A stretch of 64,000 nt of DNA from Tropicimonas sp. IMCC6043 (GCF_004146235.1 NZ_SELO01000016.1:37330-101329), one strand, 5' to 3'; positions 1 through 10,169 are shown, counted from the first letter of the stretch. A program made the numbers and translations. Notes: generated from the sequence alone by a model not told the origin.

Positions 1-77
1 GGCCCTGCCGGTTAAGCACTCATTAACCAAGGGCCGAGCAGTGTCTTCCCGATGTTCCGGGAATACTGGCACGCTCC

Positions 78-2048
78 ATGACCGCACCGACCCATAGATC
101 GCTGCTGGACAATCCGGTCCCGCTGAAACGCCGTCCGCGTATCCGGACGGTCCGTACCGATACTCGCGTCATCGAAGGCGGCGGCTCGTCGAAGAACCTG
201 CTCGGCCAGCGGCTGGTGAATCGCGGCGCTCTGGCGCCGGGAGATCTCGTCAAGGCGCTGGCGATGCAGGCGAGACAGGATGCGCGGCTGGGCGACATCC
301 TTCTGGCCAATTCCATGGTGTCCGAATCCACGCTTCTCGATGTGCTCTCCGAGCAATGGCAGACCGATGTCGTCGATCTCGAGGTGGAGCCGCCCGACGC
401 CCGGCTGATCGACGAGTGGAGCGCAACGCGCTGCCTCGGTGACGGGCTCGTGCCCTGGCGACGCACCGGCGCATCCACGATCGTCGCAACCGCCCGACCG
501 GAACGTTTCGCCGCGCATCGAGATGCGCTCGAGGCGCGTTTCGGCAAGGTGCACATGGCGCTGACAACCGAGCCCGCCCTGCATCGGGCGATCACCGCGC
601 TGCGCAACCCGGTCCTGTCCGACCGCGCCGAGCAGCGCGTTCGCCTCGACATGTCCTGTCGCGGCTGGGACGGGCGCCGCGCGGCGCGGATCGTAACCGT
701 TGGGCTCCTGGCCTTTCTCACAGCAGCGCTGCTCTGGCCGGTCGCGACCTTCTCGCTGCTTACCCTCTGGGCCATAGCGACGCTGGTGGCGACGCTGGGC
801 CTCAAGGCGGCGGCGCTCTTCTTCGCGGCCCGCACCCATCACGCGCAACACGGCGAACTCTTCCACACCATCCGCCGCACCGGACCGGTTATCGCCCGGT
901 TGCCGACGGTCTCGGTCATGGTGCCGCTCTTTCGGGAGGCGGAGATTGCCGGAAGGCTGATCCGCCGGCTGGAACGGCTGGCCTACCCCAAGGAACTGAT
1001 GGACATCCTCCTCGTCGCCGAGGAGACCGACACTCTGACCCGGGCGGCGCTCGCGCGCACCGCCCTGCCACGCTGGATGCGGGTGATCGTGGTGCCGGCG
1101 GGCGGCGTGCAGACCAAGCCCCGCGCGCTCAACTACGCGCTCGATTTCTGCAAGGGCCAGATCGTCGGCGTCTGGGATGCCGAGGACGCCCCCGACGCCG
1201 ACCAGCTCCATAAGGTCGTCCGCCGCTTTCACGAGCGGGGTCCGGAAGTCGCCTGCCTGCAAGGCAAGCTCGACTACTACAATGCGCGCGCGAACTGGCT
1301 CAGCCGCTGTTTTACCATTGAATATGCGAGCTGGTTCGGCGTCGTCCTGCCCGGCCTGCAAAGGATGCGGCTGGCGCTGCCGCTCGGCGGCACGACGCTT
1401 TACTTCCGCCGCGCGGCGCTCGAGGCCCTCGGCGGCTGGGACGCGCATAACGTCACCGAGGATGCCGATCTCGGCATGCGGCTGGTCCGGATGGGATATC
1501 GCACCGAGATGGTCGACACGACCACAAAGGAAGAGGCCAACTGCCGCGTCCTGCCATGGATCCGGCAGCGCTCCCGCTGGCTCAAGGGCTACGCGATGAC
1601 CTGGGCGGTGCATATGCGCGCGCCGCGCCAGCTCTGGCGCGACCTCGGGCCAAGGCAGTTCGCAGGTTTCCAGGTGCTCTTTCTCGGCACGCTCTCGCAG
1701 TTCCTGCTCGCGCCGGTGCTCTGGTCCTTCTGGCTGCTCGCCTTCGGCCTGCCGCATCCCCTGTCCGGCCTGGTTCCCGCGGCGCTCTACTGGCCGCTGA
1801 TGGGCCTGTTCGTCTCTTCAGAGATCGTCGGCGTCACGCTCGGCCTCTTCGCCACGCGTGGCCGCGGGCACCGGTTCCTGATGCCCTGGGTGCCGACGCT
1901 CCACCTCTACTTCCCGCTCGCCGCGATCGCCTCCTACAAGGCCCTTTTCGAATTGCTGATGCGGCCGTTCTACTGGGACAAGACCCGGCATGGGCTCTAC
2001 GACGAGACCCAGGAGCCCGAACCGGTCACGCTCGAAGCGATGAGCTAG
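78..2048 (+). CDS. Membrane glycosyltransferase family 2 with N-terminal MshEN/GspE-like domain
   Basis: The 656-residue protein is a processive-type GT2 enzyme that probably uses a nucleotide sugar at the inner membrane. Residues about 40-190 resemble the GspE/MshEN N-terminal domain, including the 'LLGQRLVNRGAL' start and a 'LGDILL' repeat. Two membrane segments follow at about 207-255. The catalytic domain shows DAEDAPD from residue 367, TEDADLGMRL from 460 and the QxxRW-type motif QRSRW at 497-501. Several C-terminal membrane segments follow. It stands alone and converges on mdh. The acceptor and polymer are unknown. The MshEN-GT2 fusion suggests nucleotide (possibly c-di-GMP) control, which is inference. 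Confidence 0.88.
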   Translation: MTAPTHRSLLDNPVPLKRRPRIRTVRTDTRVIEGGGSSKNLLGQRLVNRGALAPGDLVKALAMQARQDARLGDILLANSMVSESTLLDVLSEQWQTDVVDLEVEPPDARLIDEWSATRCLGDGLVPWRRTGASTIVATARPERFAAHRDALEARFGKVHMALTTEPALHRAITALRNPVLSDRAEQRVRLDMSCRGWDGRRAARIVTVGLLAFLTAALLWPVATFSLLTLWAIATLVATLGLKAAALFFAARTHHAQHGELFHTIRRTGPVIARLPTVSVMVPLFREAEIAGRLIRRLERLAYPKELMDILLVAEETDTLTRAALARTALPRWMRVIVVPAGGVQTKPRALNYALDFCKGQIVGVWDAEDAPDADQLHKVVRRFHERGPEVACLQGKLDYYNARANWLSRCFTIEYASWFGVVLPGLQRMRLALPLGGTTLYFRRAALEALGGWDAHNVTEDADLGMRLVRMGYRTEMVDTTTKEEANCRVLPWIRQRSRWLKGYAMTWAVHMRAPRQLWRDLGPRQFAGFQVLFLGTLSQFLLAPVLWSFWLLAFGLPHPLSGLVPAALYWPLMGLFVSSEIVGVTLGLFATRGRGHRFLMPWVPTLHLYFPLAAIASYKALFELLMRPFYWDKTRHGLYDETQEPEPVTLEAMS

Positions 2049-2061
2049 CCGCATACGGAAA

Positions 2062-2091
2062 GGGCTGCCGCTGGTGACCCGGCGGCAGCCC
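2062..2091 (-). terminator. Intrinsic terminator between convergent GT2 and mdh genes
   Basis: Ten-base arms GGGCTGCCGC and GCGGCAGCCC enclose a 10-nt loop. On the minus strand the hairpin is followed by TTTCCGTAT, so it most likely ends the mdh transcript; it may also stop the converging GT2 transcript. Confidence 0.6.
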
Positions 2092-2115
2092 CATGTTGCG
2101 TGGTAGATTGTCCGG

Positions 2116-3120
<1,005 letters not shown>

Positions 3121-3357
3121 CTAGCCATTTGAGGGCGCGCGCGCAAGCTTGGCAGCGCGCGGCACAAGGCTGCACGCAGAATAACCCGCGCGAACCGGCG
3201 GGCTGGATCGCGGAAATCCCGGAATCAGGCCCAAAAGTGGCTGATGCGGCCCCTTTGGCTTCCATTGAGGGCTGTCTGCCCGGTATCGCATGCGGCACCT
3301 GGCCGTCTCGCCAACTTGGGGTGCACGGAAACGCGCGCGGAGGCTTGGAAATCGCTC

Positions 3358-3708
3358 TCAGATGTCGAGTGCTGTCTCGAAAACACTGGAGCTTGCCTGC
3401 TGTGTCGTGCTGCTGCCTGTTGCCACGACGCAGCTGCGCCCGTCGGGAAGCGTGCGCAGAAGAGTCCAGGTGCCGTTGGTGCGCGAACTGAAGAACTCCA
3501 TCACGCTGTCGTCGCCGGTCACCGCACGACCGCGATGGACCTCTCCGAAGAGCCTGTCGAGCCCAGCCACGACACGGTCGCGCGGCGAACAGGCCGATCT
3601 GTCGAGCGCCGGCACGAGCCAGACCGCAGCGACGCTGACGAATAGGGCGCAGAACAGGATAGCCGCGCCGATGGCGCCCGTTCTTTCGTGGCGTTTCTTT
3701 TTCCGCAT
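3358..3708 (-). CDS. Small secreted or membrane-anchored hypothetical protein
   Basis: The 116-residue product starts at an ATG preceded by GAGGAACG. It has a basic N-terminus (MRKKKRHERT) and one hydrophobic segment at about residues 11-34, so it is probably anchored or exported. The remainder contains two Cys (C40 and C93) and a run of short polar motifs. I recognise no domain. A much longer upstream extension of this frame runs antisense through mcl2 and is rejected, because the ribosome-binding site and the hydrophobic leader both point to the internal start. Confidence 0.6.
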   Translation of the reverse strand: MRKKKRHERTGAIGAAILFCALFVSVAAVWLVPALDRSACSPRDRVVAGLDRLFGEVHRGRAVTGDDSVMEFFSSRTNGTWTLLRTLPDGRSCVVATGSSTTQQASSSVFETALDI

Positions 3709-3927
3709 CTTCGTTCCTCGATGCGCACCAACTCGCCCGTCCCCGGTTCTCTGTCCCGCTACCTCACTACGAAGGACATGGTTAACAGGTGGTATACAAA
3801 GGCCGATTTCCAGGTGACCGGCGCGCCCGCGCATAATTCTTTCACCCACCAGGGCCCGGCGCGATCTTATCTTGCGCGGCGGGCGCCGCTGTGCTTTCTG
3901 CTTTGCAGCAAACGACAGGAGAGAGTC

Positions 3928-4797
3928 ATGGATCCCGCCGCCCGCCCCTATCGCTCGGTTCTCTACATTCCCGGCTCCAGGGAACGCGCCATGGAAAAGG
4001 CCCGGGGGCTTGCGGTCGACGCGATCATCTTCGATCTCGAGGATGCGGTCGCGATCGAGGAAAAGGCCAATGCCCGCAAACTGTTGGCCGAGACGCTGGC
4101 TGCCGGCGGCTTTGGCACGCGGGCGCAGATCGTGCGGCTGAACGGGATGGAGACGGCCTGGGGACCGGAGGACCTCGCCGCGATCATGGAGGTCGGCCCG
4201 CAGGCGGTGCTCCTGCCCAAGGTGGAGACCGCCGGACAGGTCGAGGCCGTCGCGGCACAGCTCGACGCCCATCCCGCCTGCGGCGAGACCGAGATCTGGG
4301 CGATGATGGAGACCCCTGTCGGCATCCTGAATGCCCTTACCATCGCCGCCACACCACGGATGACCGGTTTCGTCATGGGTACCAACGATCTCGCCAAGGA
4401 TCTCGGCTGCCGCTACCGCCCCGACCGGCTGCCGCTCCAGACGGCATTGCAGACCTGCCTGCTGGCGGCCCGCGCCTGTGGGCTCGTCTGCATCGATGGC
4501 GTCTACAACGCCTTCAAGGACGAGGATGGGCTCAGGGCGGAATGCGAGCAGGGGCGCGACCTCGGCATGGACGGCAAGACGCTGATCCATCCCGCGCAGC
4601 TCGCCATCGCCAACGAGGTCTTCGCGCCGACCGAAGACGAGATCGACCTCGCCCGCCGCCAGATCACCGCCTTCGAGGAGGCCGAGGCGAAGGGTCTCGG
4701 TGTCGCGGTCGTCGATGGAAAGATCGTGGAGAATCTCCATATAGTCACGGCGAAGGCCACGCTGGCAAAGGCGGCGGCCATGAACGCCCTGGACTAG
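3928..4797 (+). CDS. mcl2: HpcH/HpaI-CitE family (3S)-malyl-CoA thioesterase or lyase
   Basis: The 289-residue protein starts at an ATG with AGGAGAGAG just upstream. It has the CitE-like TIM-barrel signatures YRSVLYIPGS, DAIIFDLEDAV, IVRLNGMET, LPKVETA, WAMMETP, GTNDLAKDLG and GKTLIHPAQ. In Rhodobacterales the paralogue beside mesaconyl-CoA hydratase is the (3S)-malyl-CoA thioesterase Mcl2, which releases malate in the ethylmalonyl-CoA pathway. Assignment as Mcl2 rather than malyl-CoA lyase Mcl1 rests on length and on mch following three genes later. It leads a tightly packed plus-strand operon. Confidence 0.87.
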   Translation: MDPAARPYRSVLYIPGSRERAMEKARGLAVDAIIFDLEDAVAIEEKANARKLLAETLAAGGFGTRAQIVRLNGMETAWGPEDLAAIMEVGPQAVLLPKVETAGQVEAVAAQLDAHPACGETEIWAMMETPVGILNALTIAATPRMTGFVMGTNDLAKDLGCRYRPDRLPLQTALQTCLLAARACGLVCIDGVYNAFKDEDGLRAECEQGRDLGMDGKTLIHPAQLAIANEVFAPTEDEIDLARRQITAFEEAEAKGLGVAVVDGKIVENLHIVTAKATLAKAAAMNALD

Positions 4798-4806
4798 GAG
4801 ATCTTC

Positions 4807-5379
4807 ATGAGTTGGCTGCTTCTCGTTGTCGGCGTCCTGCTGTGGTGCGGCGCCCATCTTCTCAAGCGTCTCGCGCCGGACTTTCGCAGTTCGCTCGGCG
4901 ATAGCAAGGGGCGCGGAGTCGTCGCGCTCGCCCTGCTGGTCTCCATCGTCCTGATGGTGATCGGGTTCCGCGCGACGCCCGTCGTCCAGGTCTGGACGCC
5001 GCCGACCTTTCTTCTCCACGTCAACAACCTCCTGGTGCTGATCGCCATCTTCCTGATGTCACCCGCGCCGAAGAAAGGCCGCCTGGCCAACGGCATGCGC
5101 CACCCGATGCTCGCGGGGTTCAGCCTCTGGGCGATCGCCCACCTTCTGGTCAACGGAACGCTGGCGTCTATCCTGCTCTTCGGCGGGCTGCTCGCCTGGT
5201 CGCTGGTCGCGCCCGTCCTTGTCAACCGCGCCGTGCCCGACTGGACACCGCCGGAGCCCGGCTCGATCGGGAAGGACGTCATGTTCCTCGTGGCCTCCGC
5301 CGTGCTCATGCTGCTTATCGGCTGGGTGCATTCCTGGCTTGGCTACTGCCCCTTTGCGAGTTGCGGATTCTACCCATGA
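4807..5379 (+). CDS. NnrU family integral membrane protein
   Basis: The 190-residue protein has five or so hydrophobic segments and the NnrU-type features GAHLLKRLAPDFR near the N-terminus and a conserved C-terminal HSWLGYCP. NnrU proteins are linked to denitrification in some species, but most rhodobacterial copies have no proven role. It starts 9 bp after mcl2 and overlaps the next gene by the four bases ATGA, so it is co-transcribed with mcl2 and mch. No denitrification genes are in this window. Confidence 0.85.
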   Translation: MSWLLLVVGVLLWCGAHLLKRLAPDFRSSLGDSKGRGVVALALLVSIVLMVIGFRATPVVQVWTPPTFLLHVNNLLVLIAIFLMSPAPKKGRLANGMRHPMLAGFSLWAIAHLLVNGTLASILLFGGLLAWSLVAPVLVNRAVPDWTPPEPGSIGKDVMFLVASAVLMLLIGWVHSWLGYCPFASCGFYP

Positions 5380-5579
5380 AACTCTATCGGTTCCTGAGCG
5401 AGGACGACACGTCTGCCTTCTGCCATAAGGTGACCCAGGCGCTGAACAACGGCTGGCACCTGCAGGGTGATCCGACCTATGCCTTTGATTCGGCACGCGG
5501 CGTGATGCGGTGCGGTCAGGCGGTGGTGAAGGAGGTTGCCGGCACCTACCACCCCGACCTCAAGCTGGGAGAGCAGTGA
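5376..5579 (+). CDS. DUF1737 domain-containing small protein
   Basis: The 67-residue soluble protein begins at the ATG that overlaps the NnrU stop (ATGA) and ends one base before mch. The pattern YRFLSEDDTSAFCHKVTQAL followed by GWHLQGDPTYAFD is typical of DUF1737 proteins, which are small and of unknown function. The tight overlap indicates translational coupling inside the mcl2-mch operon. No catalytic residue can be proposed. Confidence 0.8.
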   Translation: MKLYRFLSEDDTSAFCHKVTQALNNGWHLQGDPTYAFDSARGVMRCGQAVVKEVAGTYHPDLKLGEQ

Positions 5580-5580
5580 C

Positions 5581-6627
5581 ATGGCCACGGCAACCGCGCA
5601 GAAGACCAACCCCGGCCGCTTCTTCGAGGACTACCGGTTCGGCGAGGTGATCGCGCATGCCGTGCCGCGCACGCTCTCGGGCGGCGAACGGGCACTCTAC
5701 CACGCGCTCTACCCGTCCCGCTTCGCACTGGCCTCCTCGGACGAGTTTGCCCGGAAATGCGGGCTGCGCGCGGCACCGATGGACGACCTGATCACTTTCC
5801 ACACTGTGTTCGGCAAAACCGTTCCCGAGATCTCGCTCAACGCGGTGGCCAATCTCGGCTATGCCGAGGGCCATTTCCGCACGCCGGTCTACCCGGGCGA
5901 CACGCTGCGCTCGGAAAGCGAGGTGATCGGGCTGAAGCAGAACTCCAGCGGCACCTCCGGCGTGGTCTGGGTCCGCACGACGGGGCGCAACCAGACCAAT
6001 GACGTGGTGATCGACTATGTCCGCTGGGTCATGGTCCGGAAACGCGATCCCGAAGCGCCGGCGCCCGAGACGGTGGTCCCGGATCTGGCGCAGGTCGTGG
6101 ATCCGTCCGAACTCGCGCTCCCGCTCGGGCTGGAGTTCAACGCCTACCCGTTCGCGCAGGCCGGCGAACCCCATCGCTGGGGCGATTACGAGATCGGTGA
6201 ACGGATCGACCATGTCGACGGCGTCACCATCGAGGAAGCCGAACACATGATGGCCACGCGGCTCTGGCAGAACACCGCCAAGGTCCATTTCGACGCGACG
6301 TTCCGCCCGGACGGCAAGCGGCTGATCTATGGCGGCCACGTCATCTCGATGGCCCGTGCGCTCAGCTTCAACGGGCTCGCCAATGCCCAGATGATCGTTG
6401 GCCTGAACGCAGGCGCCCATGCCAATCCTTGCTTCTCCGGCGACACGGTGAAGGCGTGGTCGGAAGTGCTGGACAAGGCCGAGACCGCCGCGCCCGGCGT
6501 CGGCGCGATCCGGCTCAGGCTGGTCGCAACGAAGGGCGGAGCGCCGTTCCGGCTCCGGGGTGAGGACGGCAAGTATCTCCCCGAGGTTCTGCTCGATCTC
6601 GACTACTGGGCGCTGATGCCGCTTTGA
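5581..6627 (+). CDS. mch: Mesaconyl-CoA hydratase (MaoC-like)
   Basis: The 348-residue enzyme hydrates mesaconyl-C1-CoA to beta-methylmalyl-CoA in the ethylmalonyl-CoA pathway. It has two hotdog-type MaoC halves: an N-terminal half with RFFEDYRFGEVIAHAVPRTL and TPVYPGDTLRSESEV, and a C-terminal half with FDATFRPDGKRLIYGGHV and NPCFSGDTVKAWSEV. Length and paired PGDTL/SGDTV motifs fit the rhodobacterial enzyme. It ends the operon that begins with mcl2. The partner genes ccr and ecm lie about 17 kb downstream. Confidence 0.92.
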   Translation: MATATAQKTNPGRFFEDYRFGEVIAHAVPRTLSGGERALYHALYPSRFALASSDEFARKCGLRAAPMDDLITFHTVFGKTVPEISLNAVANLGYAEGHFRTPVYPGDTLRSESEVIGLKQNSSGTSGVVWVRTTGRNQTNDVVIDYVRWVMVRKRDPEAPAPETVVPDLAQVVDPSELALPLGLEFNAYPFAQAGEPHRWGDYEIGERIDHVDGVTIEEAEHMMATRLWQNTAKVHFDATFRPDGKRLIYGGHVISMARALSFNGLANAQMIVGLNAGAHANPCFSGDTVKAWSEVLDKAETAAPGVGAIRLRLVATKGGAPFRLRGEDGKYLPEVLLDLDYWALMPL

Positions 6628-6690
6628 TACAGTCGACGGCAGTCCGTTTCGCACAACTTTCGCAAATCTCCCCGAGGCCGGGACACGAGA

Positions 6691-7353
6691 TCACGCCCCT
6701 CTGGCGGATTTCCTTCGGGCGAGAACAAACGCCAGCCCACCGATCAGCAATACCCCTGTTTCTGGAAGAGGCACAGTTTCCGGCGCCGGTGCCAGAGTCG
6801 CCGTGACATAGAGCGGATCAGGGTAGGTGCCGAAATCCGCATCGAACCGTCCCACGGGGAGCAGCGCCTCGACGACATCCCGAATGGTCTCCAAAGACCG
6901 GCTTGTGTCCAGTGACATTCGCAAGGCGTGGATACCGCCAAAAGGGCCGCTCTCTTCCGCAAGATACAGCCCGGACACGGCGTAGACCGAGTTGTAATAC
7001 ATCCAGGGGTCCAGAACCGCCTCGAAAAATCCCGGGACGATCAGAACAGCCGAAAACGCACGGCCAAGGGCGGAGCTCTGGTCGATTGTCCAACGATCCG
7101 TCGGGCCGATCAGAGTGTCCAACTCCGCGTCGTCCACGTGAAGTTCGACCGTGGCCAGTGTCCCAACCGGCGGAATCGGCGGATTGCAGATGGGCTGGTC
7201 ACTGCCGCCATCGCATCCGTAGGTTCCGTAGAATTCGGCCAAACCGGTTTCCGAGGGAACATTCGAAATATACGCATCGTAGCTCACGACCAGAGCATCG
7301 GATGCCGCCGGCGCAAGCAGCGCGAAGGCAAGTACAGACAGAAGAGGTTTCAT
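6691..7353 (-). CDS. Secreted protein with PEP/VPLPA-CTERM-like sorting signal
   Basis: The 220-residue product starts at an ATG preceded by GAGGGATTTC. It has an N-terminal signal peptide (about residues 1-20) and a C-terminal tripartite tail: VPLPETG, a hydrophobic stretch, then a basic ARRKSARG end. This layout is that of exosortase substrates in Rhodobacteraceae, although the usual VPLPA is VPLPE here. The middle is rich in Tyr, Asp and Pro and has four Cys, with no recognised domain. Frames extending further upstream lack a leader and are rejected. Confidence 0.8.
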   Translation of the reverse strand: MKPLLSVLAFALLAPAASDALVVSYDAYISNVPSETGLAEFYGTYGCDGGSDQPICNPPIPPVGTLATVELHVDDAELDTLIGPTDRWTIDQSSALGRAFSAVLIVPGFFEAVLDPWMYYNSVYAVSGLYLAEESGPFGGIHALRMSLDTSRSLETIRDVVEALLPVGRFDADFGTYPDPLYVTATLAPAPETVPLPETGVLLIGGLAFVLARRKSARGA

Positions 7354-7605
7354 GAAATCCCTCAATACAAGACCGGCCCCCGTTCGAACCATGTCATCAA
7401 TCGTTAATAAATGTAACGCTTTTTCGATCAGGAATGCTCTGTTCGCTTCGGTTCTAACTGATCTCTCGTCGCGTGAAAGTCCGGGTACAGCGAAATTGAG
7501 CCTGGCGTTTGGCGCGGCACGACGGTCAATGACAGCCGCTTCATCTACCAAGTTCGACCGCGGACCAATGAAGACGGCACTTCGAAAGGTTCGACCGGAG
7601 TGCGC

Positions 7606-8901
7606 CTAACCGGCCGCAAGCCCCGGAATCGGCACGCCGAAGACCTGTGCCAGAAGGACGAAGTTCAGTGTCAGGACGACAGTGGCCCCGAGGATACCCG
7701 CAAGTCGGGTCAGCGGGCCGACGCGAAACTCGCCCATGATGTCCTTGCGCCCGACGAAGATCAGCAGCGCCACCATCGGCACTGGCAGGGCGATGCTCAG
7801 GATCACCTGGCTCATAACCAGCGCCTCGGTGGCATTGACCCCGAGCGCAACCACGGCGAAGGCCGGCGCCATGGTAACGAGGCGACGCAGCCAGATCGGA
7901 ATGCGAATATGCAGGAAGCCCTGCATGATGAGCTGCCCCGCCATGGTGCCGACAACCGAGCTGGAAATGCCGGACGCGATCAGCGAAACGAGGAACACAG
8001 ACGAAGCGGCCGCTCCCAACAGCGGTGTCAACATGTGATAGGCGGTCTCGATCTCTGCGACCTCGCTATGGCCGCGATGGAAGGCGCTCGAGGCCATCAT
8101 CACCATCGCCATGTTGATCATCCCGGCGAGCGCCAGCGCGATGATGACCTCCCGGTTCGAAAACCGCAGGATCATGCGGCGGTCGCGGTCACTGCCGATC
8201 GGGGTGCGGCCCTGCGTCAAGCCGGAGTGGAGATAGATCGCATGCGGCATCACCGTTGCGCCGATGATGCCGACCGAGATCAGCAGCGCCGTCGAATCGG
8301 GCATCTGCGGGATCACCAGCCCGGCCGCCGCATCGCCCCAGGCGATCGGCGCGATCAGCAGTTCGATCAAGTAGCAGAGTCCGATCACGCCGACGAAGGC
8401 GCCGATGATCAGCTCCATCGGCCGGAAGCCGCGCCCCTCGAACAGCAGGATGCCGTATGTGACAATCGCCGTCACCGCCATGCCGGCCATCAGCGGCATC
8501 TGGAAGAGCAGCGCCAGCCCGATCGCCCCGCCGAGGAATTCCGCGAGATCGGTCGCCATGGCGGCGACCTCGCTCACCGCCCACATGACCCAGACGGCGC
8601 GGCGCGGGAAGTGGTCGCGGCAGAGCTCGGCGAGGTTCTTCCCTGTGACGATGCCGAGCCGCGCCGAGAGCGCCTGGAATAGCATCGCGATCAGGTTCGC
8701 ACAGAGCACCACCCACAGCAGCGTGTAACCGTAGCCCGCGCCCGCCTGGATATTGGTCGCGTAGTTGCCGGGATCCATATAGGCGATCGAAGCGATCACC
8801 GCCGGGCCGAAGAACAGCAAGGCCGCGCGCGGTCCCCGGCGCTGACCGGCGAGGACCTGCGCCATAGCAGCTTGCGTCCGCGTCGTTACCCGCCCGGTCA
8901 T
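7606..8901 (-). CDS. mntH: Nramp-family manganese/divalent metal transporter
   Basis: The protein has 431 residues from the ATG at 8901, which has GCGAGG upstream; a GTG six codons earlier is less likely. About eleven membrane segments are visible. The metal-site motifs of Nramp proteins are present: DPGNYATN in segment 1 and MPHAIYLHSG in segment 6. It should import Mn(II) with protons across the inner membrane. The gene is divergent from an mntR-like regulator 177 bp away, the usual arrangement for Mn-repressed uptake. Confidence 0.93.
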   Translation of the reverse strand: MTGRVTTRTQAAMAQVLAGQRRGPRAALLFFGPAVIASIAYMDPGNYATNIQAGAGYGYTLLWVVLCANLIAMLFQALSARLGIVTGKNLAELCRDHFPRRAVWVMWAVSEVAAMATDLAEFLGGAIGLALLFQMPLMAGMAVTAIVTYGILLFEGRGFRPMELIIGAFVGVIGLCYLIELLIAPIAWGDAAAGLVIPQMPDSTALLISVGIIGATVMPHAIYLHSGLTQGRTPIGSDRDRRMILRFSNREVIIALALAGMINMAMVMMASSAFHRGHSEVAEIETAYHMLTPLLGAAASSVFLVSLIASGISSSVVGTMAGQLIMQGFLHIRIPIWLRRLVTMAPAFAVVALGVNATEALVMSQVILSIALPVPMVALLIFVGRKDIMGEFRVGPLTRLAGILGATVVLTLNFVLLAQVFGVPIPGLAAG

Positions 8902-8936
8902 GTTGCAACGGCCTCGCACTCTTGAAAGATCACCGC

Positions 8937-8965
8937 AAATGAAGCCTTGGCAACATTTCTGTCAA
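8937..8965 (-). promoter_or_regulatory. Candidate mntH promoter
   Basis: A consensus -35 hexamer TTGACA lies on the minus strand at 8960-8965. Seventeen bases later is a poor -10 hexamer, TCATTT. It sits 36 bp before the mntH start, within the mntH/mntR intergenic region, where an MntR operator would be expected. I could not define the operator. Confidence 0.35.
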
Positions 8966-9078
8966 GAAGCATTAAAAGCATGGCTGGTCTGCCAGATCGG
9001 CGCATGGCCAGCGGCTTCGTTCGCGACGCCGGATAGGCTATGGTCGACAGGGAGGTCGCGAGGCCGGGGAGAGGGTGA

Positions 9079-9543
9079 ATGCAGCAGGATCGAGCGGACG
9101 AAGGCGAGGCGACGGTGGAGCCAGAGCGCTTCAACCAGGCGCGAGCCGCACAATCCATGGCGGTACTGGAAGACTATGTCGAGATGATCGGCGATCTCAT
9201 TAGCGAGTTCGGCGAGGCCCGCATCACCGACATCGCCCAACGCATGGGCGTCACCCATCCGACAGCGACAAAGGCGGTGAGTCGCCTCAAGCGAGAGGGT
9301 CTCGCCGTGTCGCGCCCCTATCGTGGCGTCTTCCTGACCGAGGCCGGAGCGGAACTCGCCGAGCGGGTGCGCATGCGCCACCGCACGCTGGTCGACTTCC
9401 TGGTCGCCGTCGGCGTGCCCGCCGAGACCGCCGAACTCGATGCCGAGGGCATGGAGCATCACGTGTCCGACGCCACGCTGCGCGCCTTCGAAACCTATCT
9501 GGAAAGAGCCCGCGCCTCCGATGGGCCGGACTTTCAGGACTGA
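9079..9543 (+). CDS. mntR: MntR-like DtxR-family metal-dependent regulator
   Basis: The 154-residue protein has an N-terminal winged helix (about residues 30-90: ITDIAQRMGVTHPTATKAVSRLKREGL) and a dimerisation/metal-binding domain with MRHRTLVDFLVAVGV and a DAEGMEHHVS segment carrying the expected His/Glu ligands. This is the short DtxR form without an SH3 domain, typical of Mn-sensing MntR. The divergent mntH supports manganese repression of uptake. The ATG follows GGGGAGAGGGTGA. Confidence 0.9.
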   Translation: MQQDRADEGEATVEPERFNQARAAQSMAVLEDYVEMIGDLISEFGEARITDIAQRMGVTHPTATKAVSRLKREGLAVSRPYRGVFLTEAGAELAERVRMRHRTLVDFLVAVGVPAETAELDAEGMEHHVSDATLRAFETYLERARASDGPDFQD

Positions 9544-9760
9544 CCAGGAGACGCCGCACGCCGACCTGCCAATTTCCGATCATATCTGAATATGTATCTC
9601 CAAACGCTTGTTTTCGGCGGGCTTTGGCCGCGGCTCGGCGGTTGTTGCGCCGATTTATCGCGCCGAGTCGCACCGCATTCGCGTGACACCCGTCCGGGAA
9701 GTATTAGAGAAGGGGGCAAATGCGGGACACATTCCGCGCTAACAAAGGGAGCCAGATCTC

Positions 9761-10156
9761 ATGGCAGATGTGAACCGGGGGAATCGTCCCCTGTCGCCCC
9801 ACCTCCAGATCTACCGTCCGCATATCCTGATGGTCAGTTCGATCCTCATCCGGATCACCGGCAACGGATCGACGGTCGGCATGGTGCTCGTGCTCTGGTG
9901 GCTGCTCGCCGCCGCCGCCGGGCCCGACGTCTACGCCGCACATAGCGCGTGGCTGTTCGGCTGGTGGCTTGCCTATATCGTCTGGTTCGGCGTGATCTGG
10001 GCGCTGTGGTACCACATGCTGGGCGGCATCCGTCACCTGATCTGGGACGAGGCTGTTGGCCTCGAGCTCGAGACCGCCGAAAAGCTCGGCTGGATCATCG
10101 TCGCAGGCTCCGTCGTCGGCGCCGTCGTGACATCCATCATCCTGCTCATCGTCTGA
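9761..10156 (+). CDS. sdhC: Succinate dehydrogenase cytochrome b556 subunit
   Basis: The 131-residue membrane anchor of respiratory complex II has three transmembrane helices. Diagnostic motifs are RPLSPHLQIYRP at the N-terminus, the quinone-site Ser/Arg region SSILIRITG, and HMLGGIRHLIWD carrying the heme-ligand His. It starts the sdh operon and ends 13 bp before sdhD. Confidence 0.96.
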   Translation: MADVNRGNRPLSPHLQIYRPHILMVSSILIRITGNGSTVGMVLVLWWLLAAAAGPDVYAAHSAWLFGWWLAYIVWFGVIWALWYHMLGGIRHLIWDEAVGLELETAEKLGWIIVAGSVVGAVVTSIILLIV

Positions 10157-10169
10157 CCCGGAGGCACCC

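Noticed and set aside
1..35. Imperfect hairpin GGCCCT/AGGGCC with inner GGTTAA/TTAACC
   Set aside because: It lies at the window edge with an internal bulge and no T-tract; its upstream context is missing.
12..1757. 581-residue minus frame antisense to the glycosyltransferase
   Set aside because: It mirrors the high-G+C coding frame of a well-supported gene, has no family resemblance and is His/Arg/Gly-rich as antisense frames are here.
3709..5019. N-terminal extension of the small gene at 3358-3708
   Set aside because: It runs antisense through mcl2; the internal ATG has a ribosome-binding site and a hydrophobic leader.
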